Assembly (NCBI GenBank): GCA_946403545.1
Contig: CAMJAG010000048.1
Span: forward strand, 1-7,920
DNA: 7,920 bases
DNA from: an uncultured Caryophanales bacterium
Lineage (GTDB): Bacteria > Bacillota_I > Bacilli_A > RFN20 > CAG-826
Direction: 5' to 3'
The translations under genes were made by a program, and so were the position numbers. The notes under the pieces are model-generated. The model was not told where the DNA came from. It was given only the letters and a program-made list of their open reading frames with translations, and did no database searches. Shown piece by piece: positions 1-6,111 of this stretch. The stretch's first letter is position 1; each line of letters opens with the position of its first letter.

Positions 1-854
1 ATATCTAAATCTGTTAATTTTTCACCGACACCAGCAAATTTAATTGGTACACCAGTCATGTGTTTAATTGATAAGGCAGCACCACCACGAGCGTCGCCAT
101 CAAGTTTAGACATGACAATACCAGTAATTGCTAATTTATCATTAAATGCAGTAGCAACATTAACAGCATCTTGACCTGCCATAGCATCCACTAGTAAGAG
201 GATTTCATCAGGCACAACTTCTGCTTTGATATTTGCTAATTCATCCATTAATATTTCATCAATTTGTAAACGACCAGCAGTATCGATAATCAAAGCATCA
301 TAATGGTCATTAAATGCTTTTGTTTTAGCGATTTTTGCAATCTCAACAGGATTAACATCAGTGCCCATGTTAACAACATCAACACCAAGTTGCTTAGCAA
401 GTTGTGCTAATTGGTCGATAGCAGCAGGACGATAAACGTCACAAGCAGCAAGTAAAACTTTCTTGTTGAGTTTATTCTTCATCAAGTTAGCTAACTTACC
501 TGTTGTAGTGGTTTTACCACTACCTTGAAGACCAACCATCATAATAACTATTGGTCTATTAGTTGGATAATTAAGTTCTGTTTCTCCACTACCTAATAAT
601 GTTTCAATCTCTTCATGAACGATTTTTGTAATCATTTGAGAAGGATTGAGTTTAGAGAGAACATCTTGACCAATAGCTTTTTCTTTAACACTATTGATGA
701 ACTCTTTAACAACTCTATAGTTAACATCAGCTTCTAAAAGAGCAACACGGATTTCTTTGAGCATGTCCTCCATGTTACTTTCGCTTAGTCTAGCTTGACC
801 TCTAAGACGTTTAAATATGTTTGATAATTTTTCAGTTAGGGATTCAAAGGCCAT
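1..854 (-). CDS. ffh: Signal recognition particle GTPase Ffh (partial, N-terminal 284 residues)
   Basis: Ffh (SRP54) binds 4.5S RNA and signal peptides of nascent membrane and secreted proteins, then docks with FtsY at the membrane through paired GTP hydrolysis. Translation from the ATG at 854-852 gives 284 residues before the left window edge. The helical N domain covers about residues 1-90. The G domain follows with the P-loop GLQGSGKTTTT (108-118), DVYRPAA (139-145), DTAGR (191-195), SKLDGDARGG (249-258) and the closing GVGEKLTDLD (275-284). The Met-rich M domain that binds signal peptide and RNA lies outside the window, so this is truncation by the edge and not a broken gene. The start ATG shares its A with the ylxM TAA (TAATG), and AAAGGA lies about 10 nt upstream. 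Tight coupling to ylxM and ftsY matches the usual Bacillota order. The identification is secure. Confidence 0.97.
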   Translation of the reverse strand, partial: MAFESLTEKLSNIFKRLRGQARLSESNMEDMLKEIRVALLEADVNYRVVKEFINSVKEKAIGQDVLSKLNPSQMITKIVHEEIETLLGSGETELNYPTNRPIVIMMVGLQGSGKTTTTGKLANLMKNKLNKKVLLAACDVYRPAAIDQLAQLAKQLGVDVVNMGTDVNPVEIAKIAKTKAFNDHYDALIIDTAGRLQIDEILMDELANIKAEVVPDEILLLVDAMAGQDAVNVATAFNDKLAITGIVMSKLDGDARGGAALSIKHMTGVPIKFAGVGEKLTDLD

Positions 855-1180
855 TATTTAATAATCCTTTCAATTTCTTCTATAATACTGTTCTTTTCTT
901 TATCATCATTAGTTTCTCTAAGAGAATCTAATAATGCTCTAATTTTACTATTTTTAGAATACACTCCAAGAGCGTTTTCTAATTCATCTAATTTTGCTTG
1001 TCCTTTTTTAATAGCGTCTTCCACAGCAGCGCGGCTAACTTCTCTATTAGTAGCAATCTCACTGATAGAAAGATTAAAAGCAAAATAATCTGTCAAAATC
1101 TCTTTTTGAGTTCTACTCAACAGCTCTTGATAGATAAGTAATAAGGAATTATATTTTACGAGTTTATTTAAATCGTCCAT
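854..1180 (-). CDS. ylxM: YlxM/p13-like UPF0122 helix-turn-helix protein, SRP-associated
   Basis: This is a 108-residue all-helical protein of the YlxM (UPF0122) family. YlxM homologues are encoded next to ffh in many Bacillota and, in streptococci, are reported to associate with SRP and modulate its GTPase activity. The N-terminal segment resembles sigma factor region 4: residues about 24-60 hold TQKEILTDYF, then the helix-turn-helix LSISEIATNREVSRAAVEDAI (37-57), followed by a charged helix KKGQAKLDELE. The C-terminal 30 residues are rich in Lys, Glu and Asp and predicted helical. Both ends overlap neighbours by one base in the form TAATG: ftsY TAA with this ATG at 1180, and this TAA with the ffh ATG at 854. 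AGGAG and AAGGA lie just upstream of the start, inside ftsY. Position plus the helix-turn-helix makes the call firm, but the molecular role here is inferred. Confidence 0.92.
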   Translation of the reverse strand: MDDLNKLVKYNSLLLIYQELLSRTQKEILTDYFAFNLSISEIATNREVSRAAVEDAIKKGQAKLDELENALGVYSKNSKIRALLDSLRETNDDKEKNSIIEEIERIIK

Positions 1181-2157
1181 TATTCCTTATCTCCTACGCA
1201 TAATGCGTATAAATATTTTTCTAAATCGAATTCTTCAAGGTCATCCATTTTTTCACCTAGACCAATAAAACGAACTGGTACACCAAGACAATCTCTAATT
1301 GCTAAGATGATGCCACCTTTGGATGTTCCATCCATCTTAGTAATTACTACACCTGTTAAAGATGTAACTTCAGCGAACGCTTTTGCTTGAACTACACCAT
1401 TTTGGCCAGTAGTAGCGTCGATGATTAAGAATGTATCTTGAGGAGCGTCTTCTATTTCTTTAGAAATAACTCTCTTGATTTTAGCAAGTTCCGCCATCAA
1501 GTTGTTTTTAGTTTGTAATCGACCTGCTGTGTCGACAATAAGTAAGTCGACATTCTCACGCTTTGCTTTATAAGCAGCGTCATAAGCCACACTTGCAGGG
1601 TCAGCATTATCTGCACCTGTGACTATTTCGATACCTAATCGATTGGCCCAGGTTTGAAGTTGTTCCTTAGCGCCTGCTCTAAAAGTGTCAGCAGCGGCTA
1701 ACATAACTTTCTTACCTTGGTTGATATATCTATATGCTAGTTTAGCAATACTAGTGGTTTTACCAACACCATTGACTCCTACTACGAGTAAGACTGTAGG
1801 TCTATCTTCGTAGAACTTAAGGTCATTTTGATATTCACCTTTATCCATATAACCAGCGAATAGTTCATCCATGAGAACTTCGTTAATTTCTTCTGGATCA
1901 GAAATTCTTTCTTTTTTAGATTTTTCTAAAACAGATTCTATGACTTTAAGAGTCAAATTGATGCCGACATCGGCTTCAATAAGAATTTCTTCTACTTCTT
2001 CAAAGTATTCTTGGTTAACTTTTTTATATTTATGAGAAAGATTATTTAGTTTAGACGAAAAAGACTTTCTGGATTTCTCCATACCTTGCTCATACTTGTC
2101 TGTAGTAGCGTCTTTCTTCTTACCAAATTTTTCTTTTAGAAACTTAATTAATCCCAT
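1180..2157 (-). CDS. ftsY: Signal recognition particle receptor FtsY
   Basis: FtsY is the membrane-associated SRP receptor GTPase. It forms a composite GTPase dimer with Ffh to deliver ribosome-nascent chain complexes to the Sec translocon. The protein has 325 residues. Its very short N-terminal extension (MGLIKFLKEKFGKKK, 1-15) looks like an amphipathic basic membrane-targeting helix rather than the long acidic A domain of E. coli. The N domain spans about 25-115. The G domain has the P-loop GVNGVGKTT (127-135), DTFRAGA (157-163), DTAGR (209-213), TKMDGTSKGG (273-282) and GLGEKMDDLEEFD (299-311). The start follows the rnc stop by 5 nt with only a weak GGGTAA-like ribosome binding site, so translational coupling to rnc is likely. 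Its stop overlaps the ylxM start as TAATG. In Bacillus, smc sits between rnc and ftsY; here it does not. Confidence 0.98.
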   Translation of the reverse strand: MGLIKFLKEKFGKKKDATTDKYEQGMEKSRKSFSSKLNNLSHKYKKVNQEYFEEVEEILIEADVGINLTLKVIESVLEKSKKERISDPEEINEVLMDELFAGYMDKGEYQNDLKFYEDRPTVLLVVGVNGVGKTTSIAKLAYRYINQGKKVMLAAADTFRAGAKEQLQTWANRLGIEIVTGADNADPASVAYDAAYKAKRENVDLLIVDTAGRLQTKNNLMAELAKIKRVISKEIEDAPQDTFLIIDATTGQNGVVQAKAFAEVTSLTGVVITKMDGTSKGGIILAIRDCLGVPVRFIGLGEKMDDLEEFDLEKYLYALCVGDKE

Positions 2158-2162
2158 TTTAT

Positions 2163-2846
2163 TTATTTACCCATTTTACTTAATGCATCTTTAGCAGCAG
2201 CTTGTTCCGCTAATTTTTTAGAGTGGCCTATACCTTGGCCTAGGCAGATATTTGAATACATTACTTTCATAGTGAATGTTGGATCATTATCTGAACCTGT
2301 TTTCTTTACTAAAACATATTGAAGAGCTTCTCTATGTTCTGCTTGGAATGCTTCTTGAAGTTTAGTCTTATAATCTATAACTTCTGCTAGAGAACCATCT
2401 TTAATATCGTTATAAACAAACTTCTCAACATGTTTATATGCTTTCTTTAGTCCTAAATCCATATAAATAGCGCCTATAAGGGCTTCAAAGACATCTTCAA
2501 GTATTTTATCTGATTCTCTTAAAGTTTCTTCCGTAAATGACTTATTAGCGTGTATATATGCTTCTAGATGTATGCTTCTAGCATAGTTTGCTAAAGAAGA
2601 ACGTTGTACTATGTTACTTCTAAGTTTAGTTAATTTACCTTCTTCCATTTCTGGATGGAGCTTAAAAGCTAAGTCTGCAGTGACATATCCAAGAACTGCG
2701 TCCCCCATAAATTCAAGGCGATCATAGTCTTGATGTTTGCATTTTCCGTTAGCGTTACAACTAGGATGAGTAAGCGCACTTAAATATAGTTCCTTGTTTT
2801 TAGGGACTACATTAATAGATTCAAATAAATAATCTAGTTTACTCAT
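2163..2846 (-). CDS. rnc: Ribonuclease III
   Basis: RNase III is a Mg-dependent endonuclease that cleaves double-stranded RNA. It acts as a homodimer to mature 16S and 23S rRNA and to process structured mRNAs and antisense duplexes. The protein is 227 residues, the normal bacterial length. The catalytic domain contains the signature DRLEFMGDAVLG (42-53), with acidic positions D42, E45 and D49, and the second acidic pair D118 and E121 in LEDVFEALIGAIYMDLG. These match E. coli E38, E41, D45, D114 and E117. A C-terminal double-stranded RNA-binding domain runs from DYKTKLQEAFQ (158-168) to the end, closing with the usual Lys/Ala-rich helix (SKKLAEQAAAKDAL). The first 8 nt overlap the end of plsX, with AAGGA about 11 nt upstream, indicating coupled translation. 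Cys30, Cys36 and His38 cluster just before the signature, but nothing supports a metal site. Confidence 0.98.
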   Translation of the reverse strand: MSKLDYLFESINVVPKNKELYLSALTHPSCNANGKCKHQDYDRLEFMGDAVLGYVTADLAFKLHPEMEEGKLTKLRSNIVQRSSLANYARSIHLEAYIHANKSFTEETLRESDKILEDVFEALIGAIYMDLGLKKAYKHVEKFVYNDIKDGSLAEVIDYKTKLQEAFQAEHREALQYVLVKKTGSDNDPTFTMKVMYSNICLGQGIGHSKKLAEQAAAKDALSKMGK

Positions 2847-3819
2847 TTGCTGCCAATCCTTCTTTAATCTTTTCGTTAACGTTTGCTAAAACCATGCTTC
2901 TAGCAACTCTAAGAGCATTCTTGAATGAGAATGCATCGGAGTTACCATGCGCTTTAACAACAACACCATTAACTCCTAATAACATAGCGCCACCAGTGGA
3001 CTTATAGTCCAATGTTTCACTAATTTCATTAATTCCTTTTTTAACATGGAGGTAACCTAGTTTACTCCATAGATTCTTTTTGAAAGCAGACTTGACCATG
3101 TTACCCATCCATTTTGCCATTCCTTCACTTGATTTAAGGAAGACATTACCTGTAAAGCCATCACAGACTAGAACATCTACAGTTCCATCTAAGGCGTTAC
3201 GAGCTTCTTTGTTACCCATAAATCCTTCCATATTTCTTTCTTTGAAGAGTTTATGAGCTTCTTGTACTAATGGAGAACCTTTATGATCTTCTGTACCATT
3301 ACTTAATAAGTAAGTTTTTGGTTCTTGAGTGTTGAATACCGCTTTGCTATAAAGTTGACCCATGATAGCGAATTGATATAATTCTTCAGCGGAGTTTTCA
3401 TTTGATGCACCGATATCAAGGACTACCATCTTCTTTCCTTTAACAAATGTTGGGAAAGGAGAAATTAAAGCAGCACGTTTGATACCTGGTAAAAGTTTTA
3501 GAGTTAATGTAGCAGCACTTAAGAAACCTCCAGTGCTACCAGCAGATATAACAGCGTCATAGCCTTTTTCTTTAGTGGCCTTCACAGCTTGACACATACT
3601 AGAATTTTTTAAATGTAAAACTTCAAAAGGACCTGCTTCCATTGGAACCACGTCTCTAGCATCGATGATTTCACATTTTCCTTCTAGTAAAGAAAGTTCT
3701 TCTTTTTTACCAAAGGCAATGATTTCTACATCGCTATTTTCTTTCAAGAAATTTAAGATAGCTTCTACTATTGGTTGACTACCTAAATCGCTTCCTAAAG
3801 TATCTACTGCTATTTTCAT
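2839..3819 (-). CDS. plsX: Phosphate acyltransferase PlsX (acyl-ACP:phosphate transacylase)
   Basis: PlsX reversibly converts acyl-ACP and phosphate to acyl-phosphate, which PlsY then transfers to glycerol 3-phosphate in phospholipid synthesis. It is a peripheral membrane enzyme. The 326-residue protein has the family landmarks: an opening MKIAVDTLGSD (1-11), SAGSTGG (92-98), LDIGAS (134-139), CDGFTGNV (219-226) and a C-terminal GGAMLLGVNGVVVKAHGNS (276-294). The opening motif differs from the common DAMGGD by T, L and S changes, a small deviation near the active site that I would not read as loss of function. A near-perfect ribosome binding site precedes the ATG. The gene starts a new unit after the fakA terminator and overlaps rnc by 8 nt. 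The fabD, fabG and acpP genes that often follow plsX are absent, and no FapR-like operator was recognised upstream. Confidence 0.97.
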   Translation of the reverse strand: MKIAVDTLGSDLGSQPIVEAILNFLKENSDVEIIAFGKKEELSLLEGKCEIIDARDVVPMEAGPFEVLHLKNSSMCQAVKATKEKGYDAVISAGSTGGFLSAATLTLKLLPGIKRAALISPFPTFVKGKKMVVLDIGASNENSAEELYQFAIMGQLYSKAVFNTQEPKTYLLSNGTEDHKGSPLVQEAHKLFKERNMEGFMGNKEARNALDGTVDVLVCDGFTGNVFLKSSEGMAKWMGNMVKSAFKKNLWSKLGYLHVKKGINEISETLDYKSTGGAMLLGVNGVVVKAHGNSDAFSFKNALRVARSMVLANVNEKIKEGLAANE

Positions 3820-3826
3820 AACTTTT

Positions 3827-3834
3827 ACCTCCTT
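3827..3834 (-). promoter_or_regulatory. Ribosome binding site of plsX
   Basis: On the minus strand AAGGAGGT lies 7 nt before the plsX ATG at 3819. It is the strongest Shine-Dalgarno match in the window. It fixes the start codon and marks plsX as the first gene of its unit, unlike the coupled genes that follow it. Confidence 0.9.
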
Positions 3835-3927
3835 GATATTCTAACATATAACAAACAAAACAACACAAAGTATTGTTTTTTAAAAGATATAATTTTATAT
3901 AAACACAATAAATAATAATAAATTAAA
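3835..3927 (-). promoter_or_regulatory. AT-rich intergenic segment expected to hold the plsX promoter (boxes not resolved)
   Basis: Between the fakA terminator and the plsX ribosome binding site is a very AT-rich stretch with many -10-like words. On the minus strand these include TATAAA, and TATATG preceded by TG in the extended -10 pattern. None has a convincing TTGACA-like partner at 16-18 nt. A promoter is expected because a terminator lies upstream and a strong ribosome binding site downstream, but I cannot place it. No inverted repeat resembling a FapR site is visible. Confidence 0.35.
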
Positions 3928-3958
3928 TATATAAAACAAAACGTGGATAAATCCACGT
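3928..3958 (-). terminator. Rho-independent terminator after fakA
   Basis: On the minus strand, 13 nt after the fakA TAA, ACGTGGA and TCCACGT form a perfect 7-bp stem around a TTTA loop (3958-3941). The T-rich tract TTTGTTTTATAT follows. Stem, short loop and U-tract have the right order for transcription leaving fakA. It separates asp23-fakA from plsX-rnc-ftsY-ylxM-ffh, although with only three or four G-C pairs it may be leaky. Confidence 0.8.
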
Positions 3959-3971
3959 ATTGTTCTAATTA

Positions 3972-5651
3972 TTATTCGACACCAATTAAGAAGGAATAAA
4001 CTGGTTGTCCACCTGCTCTGACATCGAGGTCGAGATCAGGATATTTTTCTTCAAGAGTTTTCTTAACGATAAGTGCTTCGCTTTCTTCAACATCTTGACC
4101 ATAGATGAGAGTGATGATTGAAGAGTAATCATCCACCATCTTGTCAACTAAGTCGATAAGAACGACGAGCTTATCTTTGTTAGTTGTCACGATATCTTTT
4201 TCTAAGATACCAATGAAGTCATCTTTCTTCATTTTGACTCCATTGATTTCACTATCTCTAATAGCGAAAGTGACTTCGCCAGATTTGACATTCTTCAATG
4301 CAGATTTCATTTCTCTGAAGTTACCTTCAGGATCTTCGTCTGGATTAAACATAATTGCGGAGCTGATGCCTTGTAAGATTGTCTTACTTGGAATGACATA
4401 AGCTTGTGTATTTTCATCATCTACCATGTCACATGCTTGGCTTGCAGCCATAACGATGTTGGAGTTATTTGGGAAGATGAAGATGTTATCAGCGTTTGCT
4501 TTCTTGATAGCTTCAACAAAGTCTTCACTAGATGGGTTCATTGTTTGTCCACCTTTGACAACAACGGAGACACCAATTTGTGTGAAGAATTCATCAATTC
4601 CATCACCTGAAGAAACAGCGATTAAAGCGTATTTTGTTCTTTCCTTAACTGGTTCTTCTTTCTTAGGTTCTTCAACTAAGTCTGTATGAGGATCAACTTG
4701 AGCGCCTTCTGCTAAAGCGTGATGTTGTTCTGTCATATTTTCAATTTTTAATTTTAAAAATTCACCGAATTGTTGAGCATATGTTAATACTTGACCAGGT
4801 GCCATTGTGTGGACGTGGACTTTAACGATGTTTTCATCATGGACGACAACTAAGGAATTGCCATGGCTACCTAAGATAGTTGTGAAACGTTTTTCGTTGA
4901 ATGGTTTCTTAACTGAGTCAGGACCAAGTTCCATAATGAATTCAGTACAATAACCGAATTCCTCTTCTTCCATGCTAGCGCCTGCTGCAACGATAGGATT
5001 ATCAGTGCCTGTAACAGTAGCTTCGTTTCTTTCAATGAAGTTACCACCGACTGCACTTCTCATACCTTCTAAGATCTTGATAAGACCAGCGCCACCAGAG
5101 TCGATAACACCTACTTCTTTTAAGATTGGGAGAAGATCTGGAGTTCTATCTAGAGAAGCCTTAGCTTCTTTAATCATTACATCGAAAGCTTTTTCGATTG
5201 AGAATGAATTTGTTACGTGTTCATGAAGGAATTGTGAAGATTCACGGATAACTGTTAAGATAGTTCCTTCAACAGGTCTAACGACAGCTTTATATGCAAC
5301 TTCGACACCCTTTTGCCAAGCATCAGAGAGTTCGACAGCGTCAATTTCTTTTTTGCCTTCAAGTCCTTGAGAGAATCCTCTGAAGATTTGAGATGTGATA
5401 ACACCAGAGTTACCTCTAGCACCCATCAATAATCCTCTTGAGAATGTCTTAGCGATATCAAAGACTGATTCATCATTTCTATTTTGAATCTCCTTACAAC
5501 CAGAAGTCATAGTAAGATTCATGTTCATACCAGTGTCACCATCAGGGACAGGGAAAACGTTAAGAGCGTCAATCTCTGGATAGTGATTGTAAAGGTTATT
5601 TGCACCGGATATAAAAAGTTCTTTTAGTATTTGTCCATCAATAGTTTTCAT
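3972..5651 (-). CDS. fakA: Fatty acid kinase ATP-binding subunit FakA (DAK/YloV family)
   Basis: FakA is the ATP-binding subunit of fatty acid kinase. With a FakB carrier it phosphorylates exogenous fatty acids to acyl-phosphate, which feeds PlsX and PlsY. The 559-residue protein matches the family length. The N-terminal DhaL-like kinase domain (about 1-200) has NVFPVPDGDTGMNM (31-44), whose aspartates hold Mg-nucleotide, then GARGNSGVI (78-86) and DSGGAGL (184-190). The middle domain (about 230-310) has GYCTEF with Cys235 and VKVHVHT with His279 and His281, the residues expected to bind zinc in this family. A charged linker rich in Glu, Lys and Pro (about 319-339) leads to the C-terminal FakB-interacting domain (about 340-559). 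The start lies 5 nt after the asp23 stop with no good ribosome binding site, so coupling is likely. The name yloV, or a dihydroxyacetone-kinase label, would refer to the same protein. No fakB is in the window. Confidence 0.95.
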   Translation of the reverse strand: MKTIDGQILKELFISGANNLYNHYPEIDALNVFPVPDGDTGMNMNLTMTSGCKEIQNRNDESVFDIAKTFSRGLLMGARGNSGVITSQIFRGFSQGLEGKKEIDAVELSDAWQKGVEVAYKAVVRPVEGTILTVIRESSQFLHEHVTNSFSIEKAFDVMIKEAKASLDRTPDLLPILKEVGVIDSGGAGLIKILEGMRSAVGGNFIERNEATVTGTDNPIVAAGASMEEEEFGYCTEFIMELGPDSVKKPFNEKRFTTILGSHGNSLVVVHDENIVKVHVHTMAPGQVLTYAQQFGEFLKLKIENMTEQHHALAEGAQVDPHTDLVEEPKKEEPVKERTKYALIAVSSGDGIDEFFTQIGVSVVVKGGQTMNPSSEDFVEAIKKANADNIFIFPNNSNIVMAASQACDMVDDENTQAYVIPSKTILQGISSAIMFNPDEDPEGNFREMKSALKNVKSGEVTFAIRDSEINGVKMKKDDFIGILEKDIVTTNKDKLVVLIDLVDKMVDDYSSIITLIYGQDVEESEALIVKKTLEEKYPDLDLDVRAGGQPVYSFLIGVE

Positions 5652-5656
5652 AGCAG

Positions 5657-6007
5657 TTATTTAGAAGAAACGTTTTCTGCATAAACATTCACTGCACGGC
5701 ATTTTTTTGAAAACTTTCTATCGAGGTTATATTTAATTGTCATTTGCGCGGAAACAAGAGTCTCCGTAAGTTTTACTTCTTGAGAAACAAGCAAATAAAC
5801 ATCAGCCTCAAATGTGTTGTTTGAATGTTTTGTAATGAAGATAGCGTCTTCTTTAATTCCTTTCTTAGTTTTGTTATCGACGCGAGCAATACTCGCTTTA
5901 TCAGCAAACCCCACTATGCCATAACAAGAAAAGACTGCTTCTTGAACAGCTTTTGTTATTTCAGATGTATTTATTTCGACCCTTGGGGTTTTAGTTTTCT
6001 TTTCCAT
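5657..6007 (-). CDS. Asp23/Gls24 family envelope stress protein (YloU-like)
   Basis: This is a small Asp23/Gls24 (DUF322) protein. In staphylococci Asp23 is abundant, membrane-anchored through a partner, and linked to the cell-envelope stress response. YloU homologues are encoded directly before fakA in many Bacillota, as here. From the ATG at 6007 it has 116 residues: VEINTSEITKAVQEAV, the typical small-residue turn SCYGIVGFAD, a charged middle, and the closing amphipathic strand and helix (DVYLLVSQEVKLTETLVSAQMTIKYNL). No signal peptide or membrane segment is visible. An in-frame TTG at 6028 would add seven residues (123 in total). I prefer the ATG because the predicted transcript starts at about 6038-6036, only about 8-10 nt before the TTG. 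The ribosome binding site is weak for either start. The stop lies 5 nt before fakA. Confidence 0.92.
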   Translation of the reverse strand: MEKKTKTPRVEINTSEITKAVQEAVFSCYGIVGFADKASIARVDNKTKKGIKEDAIFITKHSNNTFEADVYLLVSQEVKLTETLVSAQMTIKYNLDRKFSKKCRAVNVYAENVSSK

Positions 6008-6019
6008 AAATTCTTTTTG

Positions 6020-6036
6020 ATATTCCAAAAGAATAT
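6020..6036 (-). promoter_or_regulatory. Short stem-loop at the 5' end of the asp23 leader
   Basis: On the minus strand ATATTC and GAATAT form a perfect 6-bp inverted repeat around TTTTG. It begins where the transcript from the promoter at 6043-6071 should start. A stem at the very 5' end would be expected to stabilise the mRNA. It covers the alternative TTG start at 6028 and leaves the ATG at 6007 free. The stem is AT-rich and weak, so function is inferred. Confidence 0.4.
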
Positions 6037-6042
6037 GTGATT

Positions 6043-6058
6043 ATTCTACTTGTAGAAT
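6043..6058. promoter_or_regulatory. 16-bp palindrome over the -10 box (candidate operator)
   Basis: The minus strand reads ATTCTACAAGTAGAAT, two perfect 7-bp arms around AA. The right arm contains the whole -10 box of the asp23 promoter and the left arm fills part of the spacer. A repressor bound here would block RNA polymerase. As RNA it would be a weak hairpin without a following U-tract, so a DNA-binding site is the better reading. The cognate regulator is unknown and none is encoded nearby. Confidence 0.45.
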
Positions 6059-6071
6059 TAATCGTTGTCAA
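6043..6071 (-). promoter_or_regulatory. Sigma-A type promoter for asp23-fakA
   Basis: On the minus strand a perfect -35 box TTGACA (6071-6066) is followed by exactly 17 nt and the -10 box TAGAAT (6048-6043, five of six consensus bases). The sequence upstream of -35 is A/T-rich and could act as an UP element. Transcription should start at about 6038-6036, giving a leader of about 30 nt before the asp23 ATG. It is the best promoter match in the window. Confidence 0.85.
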
Positions 6072-6111
6072 ATTAATGTTTTTTAACACTGTGCGACTAT
6101 CTTTTGAAAAA

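Noticed and set aside
2725..2760. Cys30, Cys36 and His38 cluster in RNase III as a metal-binding site
   Set aside because: The cluster lies in a loop that varies in the family, and no fourth ligand is apparent. It is probably chance.
4141..5226. Several open frames of 60-90 codons, four on the plus strand and one in another minus frame, inside fakA
   Set aside because: They lie wholly within a well-supported 559-residue gene, have no ribosome binding sites and give no recognisable protein. They are frame shadows.
5825..6040. 71-codon plus-strand open frame opposite asp23
   Set aside because: It is antisense to a recognised gene and runs into its promoter region, with a hydrophobic, low-complexity translation. 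No promoter or ribosome binding site supports it.
6060..6111. Possible terminator for the isomerase-like gene
   Set aside because: Only a weak AGTGTT/AACATT pairing with one G-U pair around AAAA is visible, and no U-tract follows it. Readthrough into asp23 is possible, so I did not annotate a terminator.
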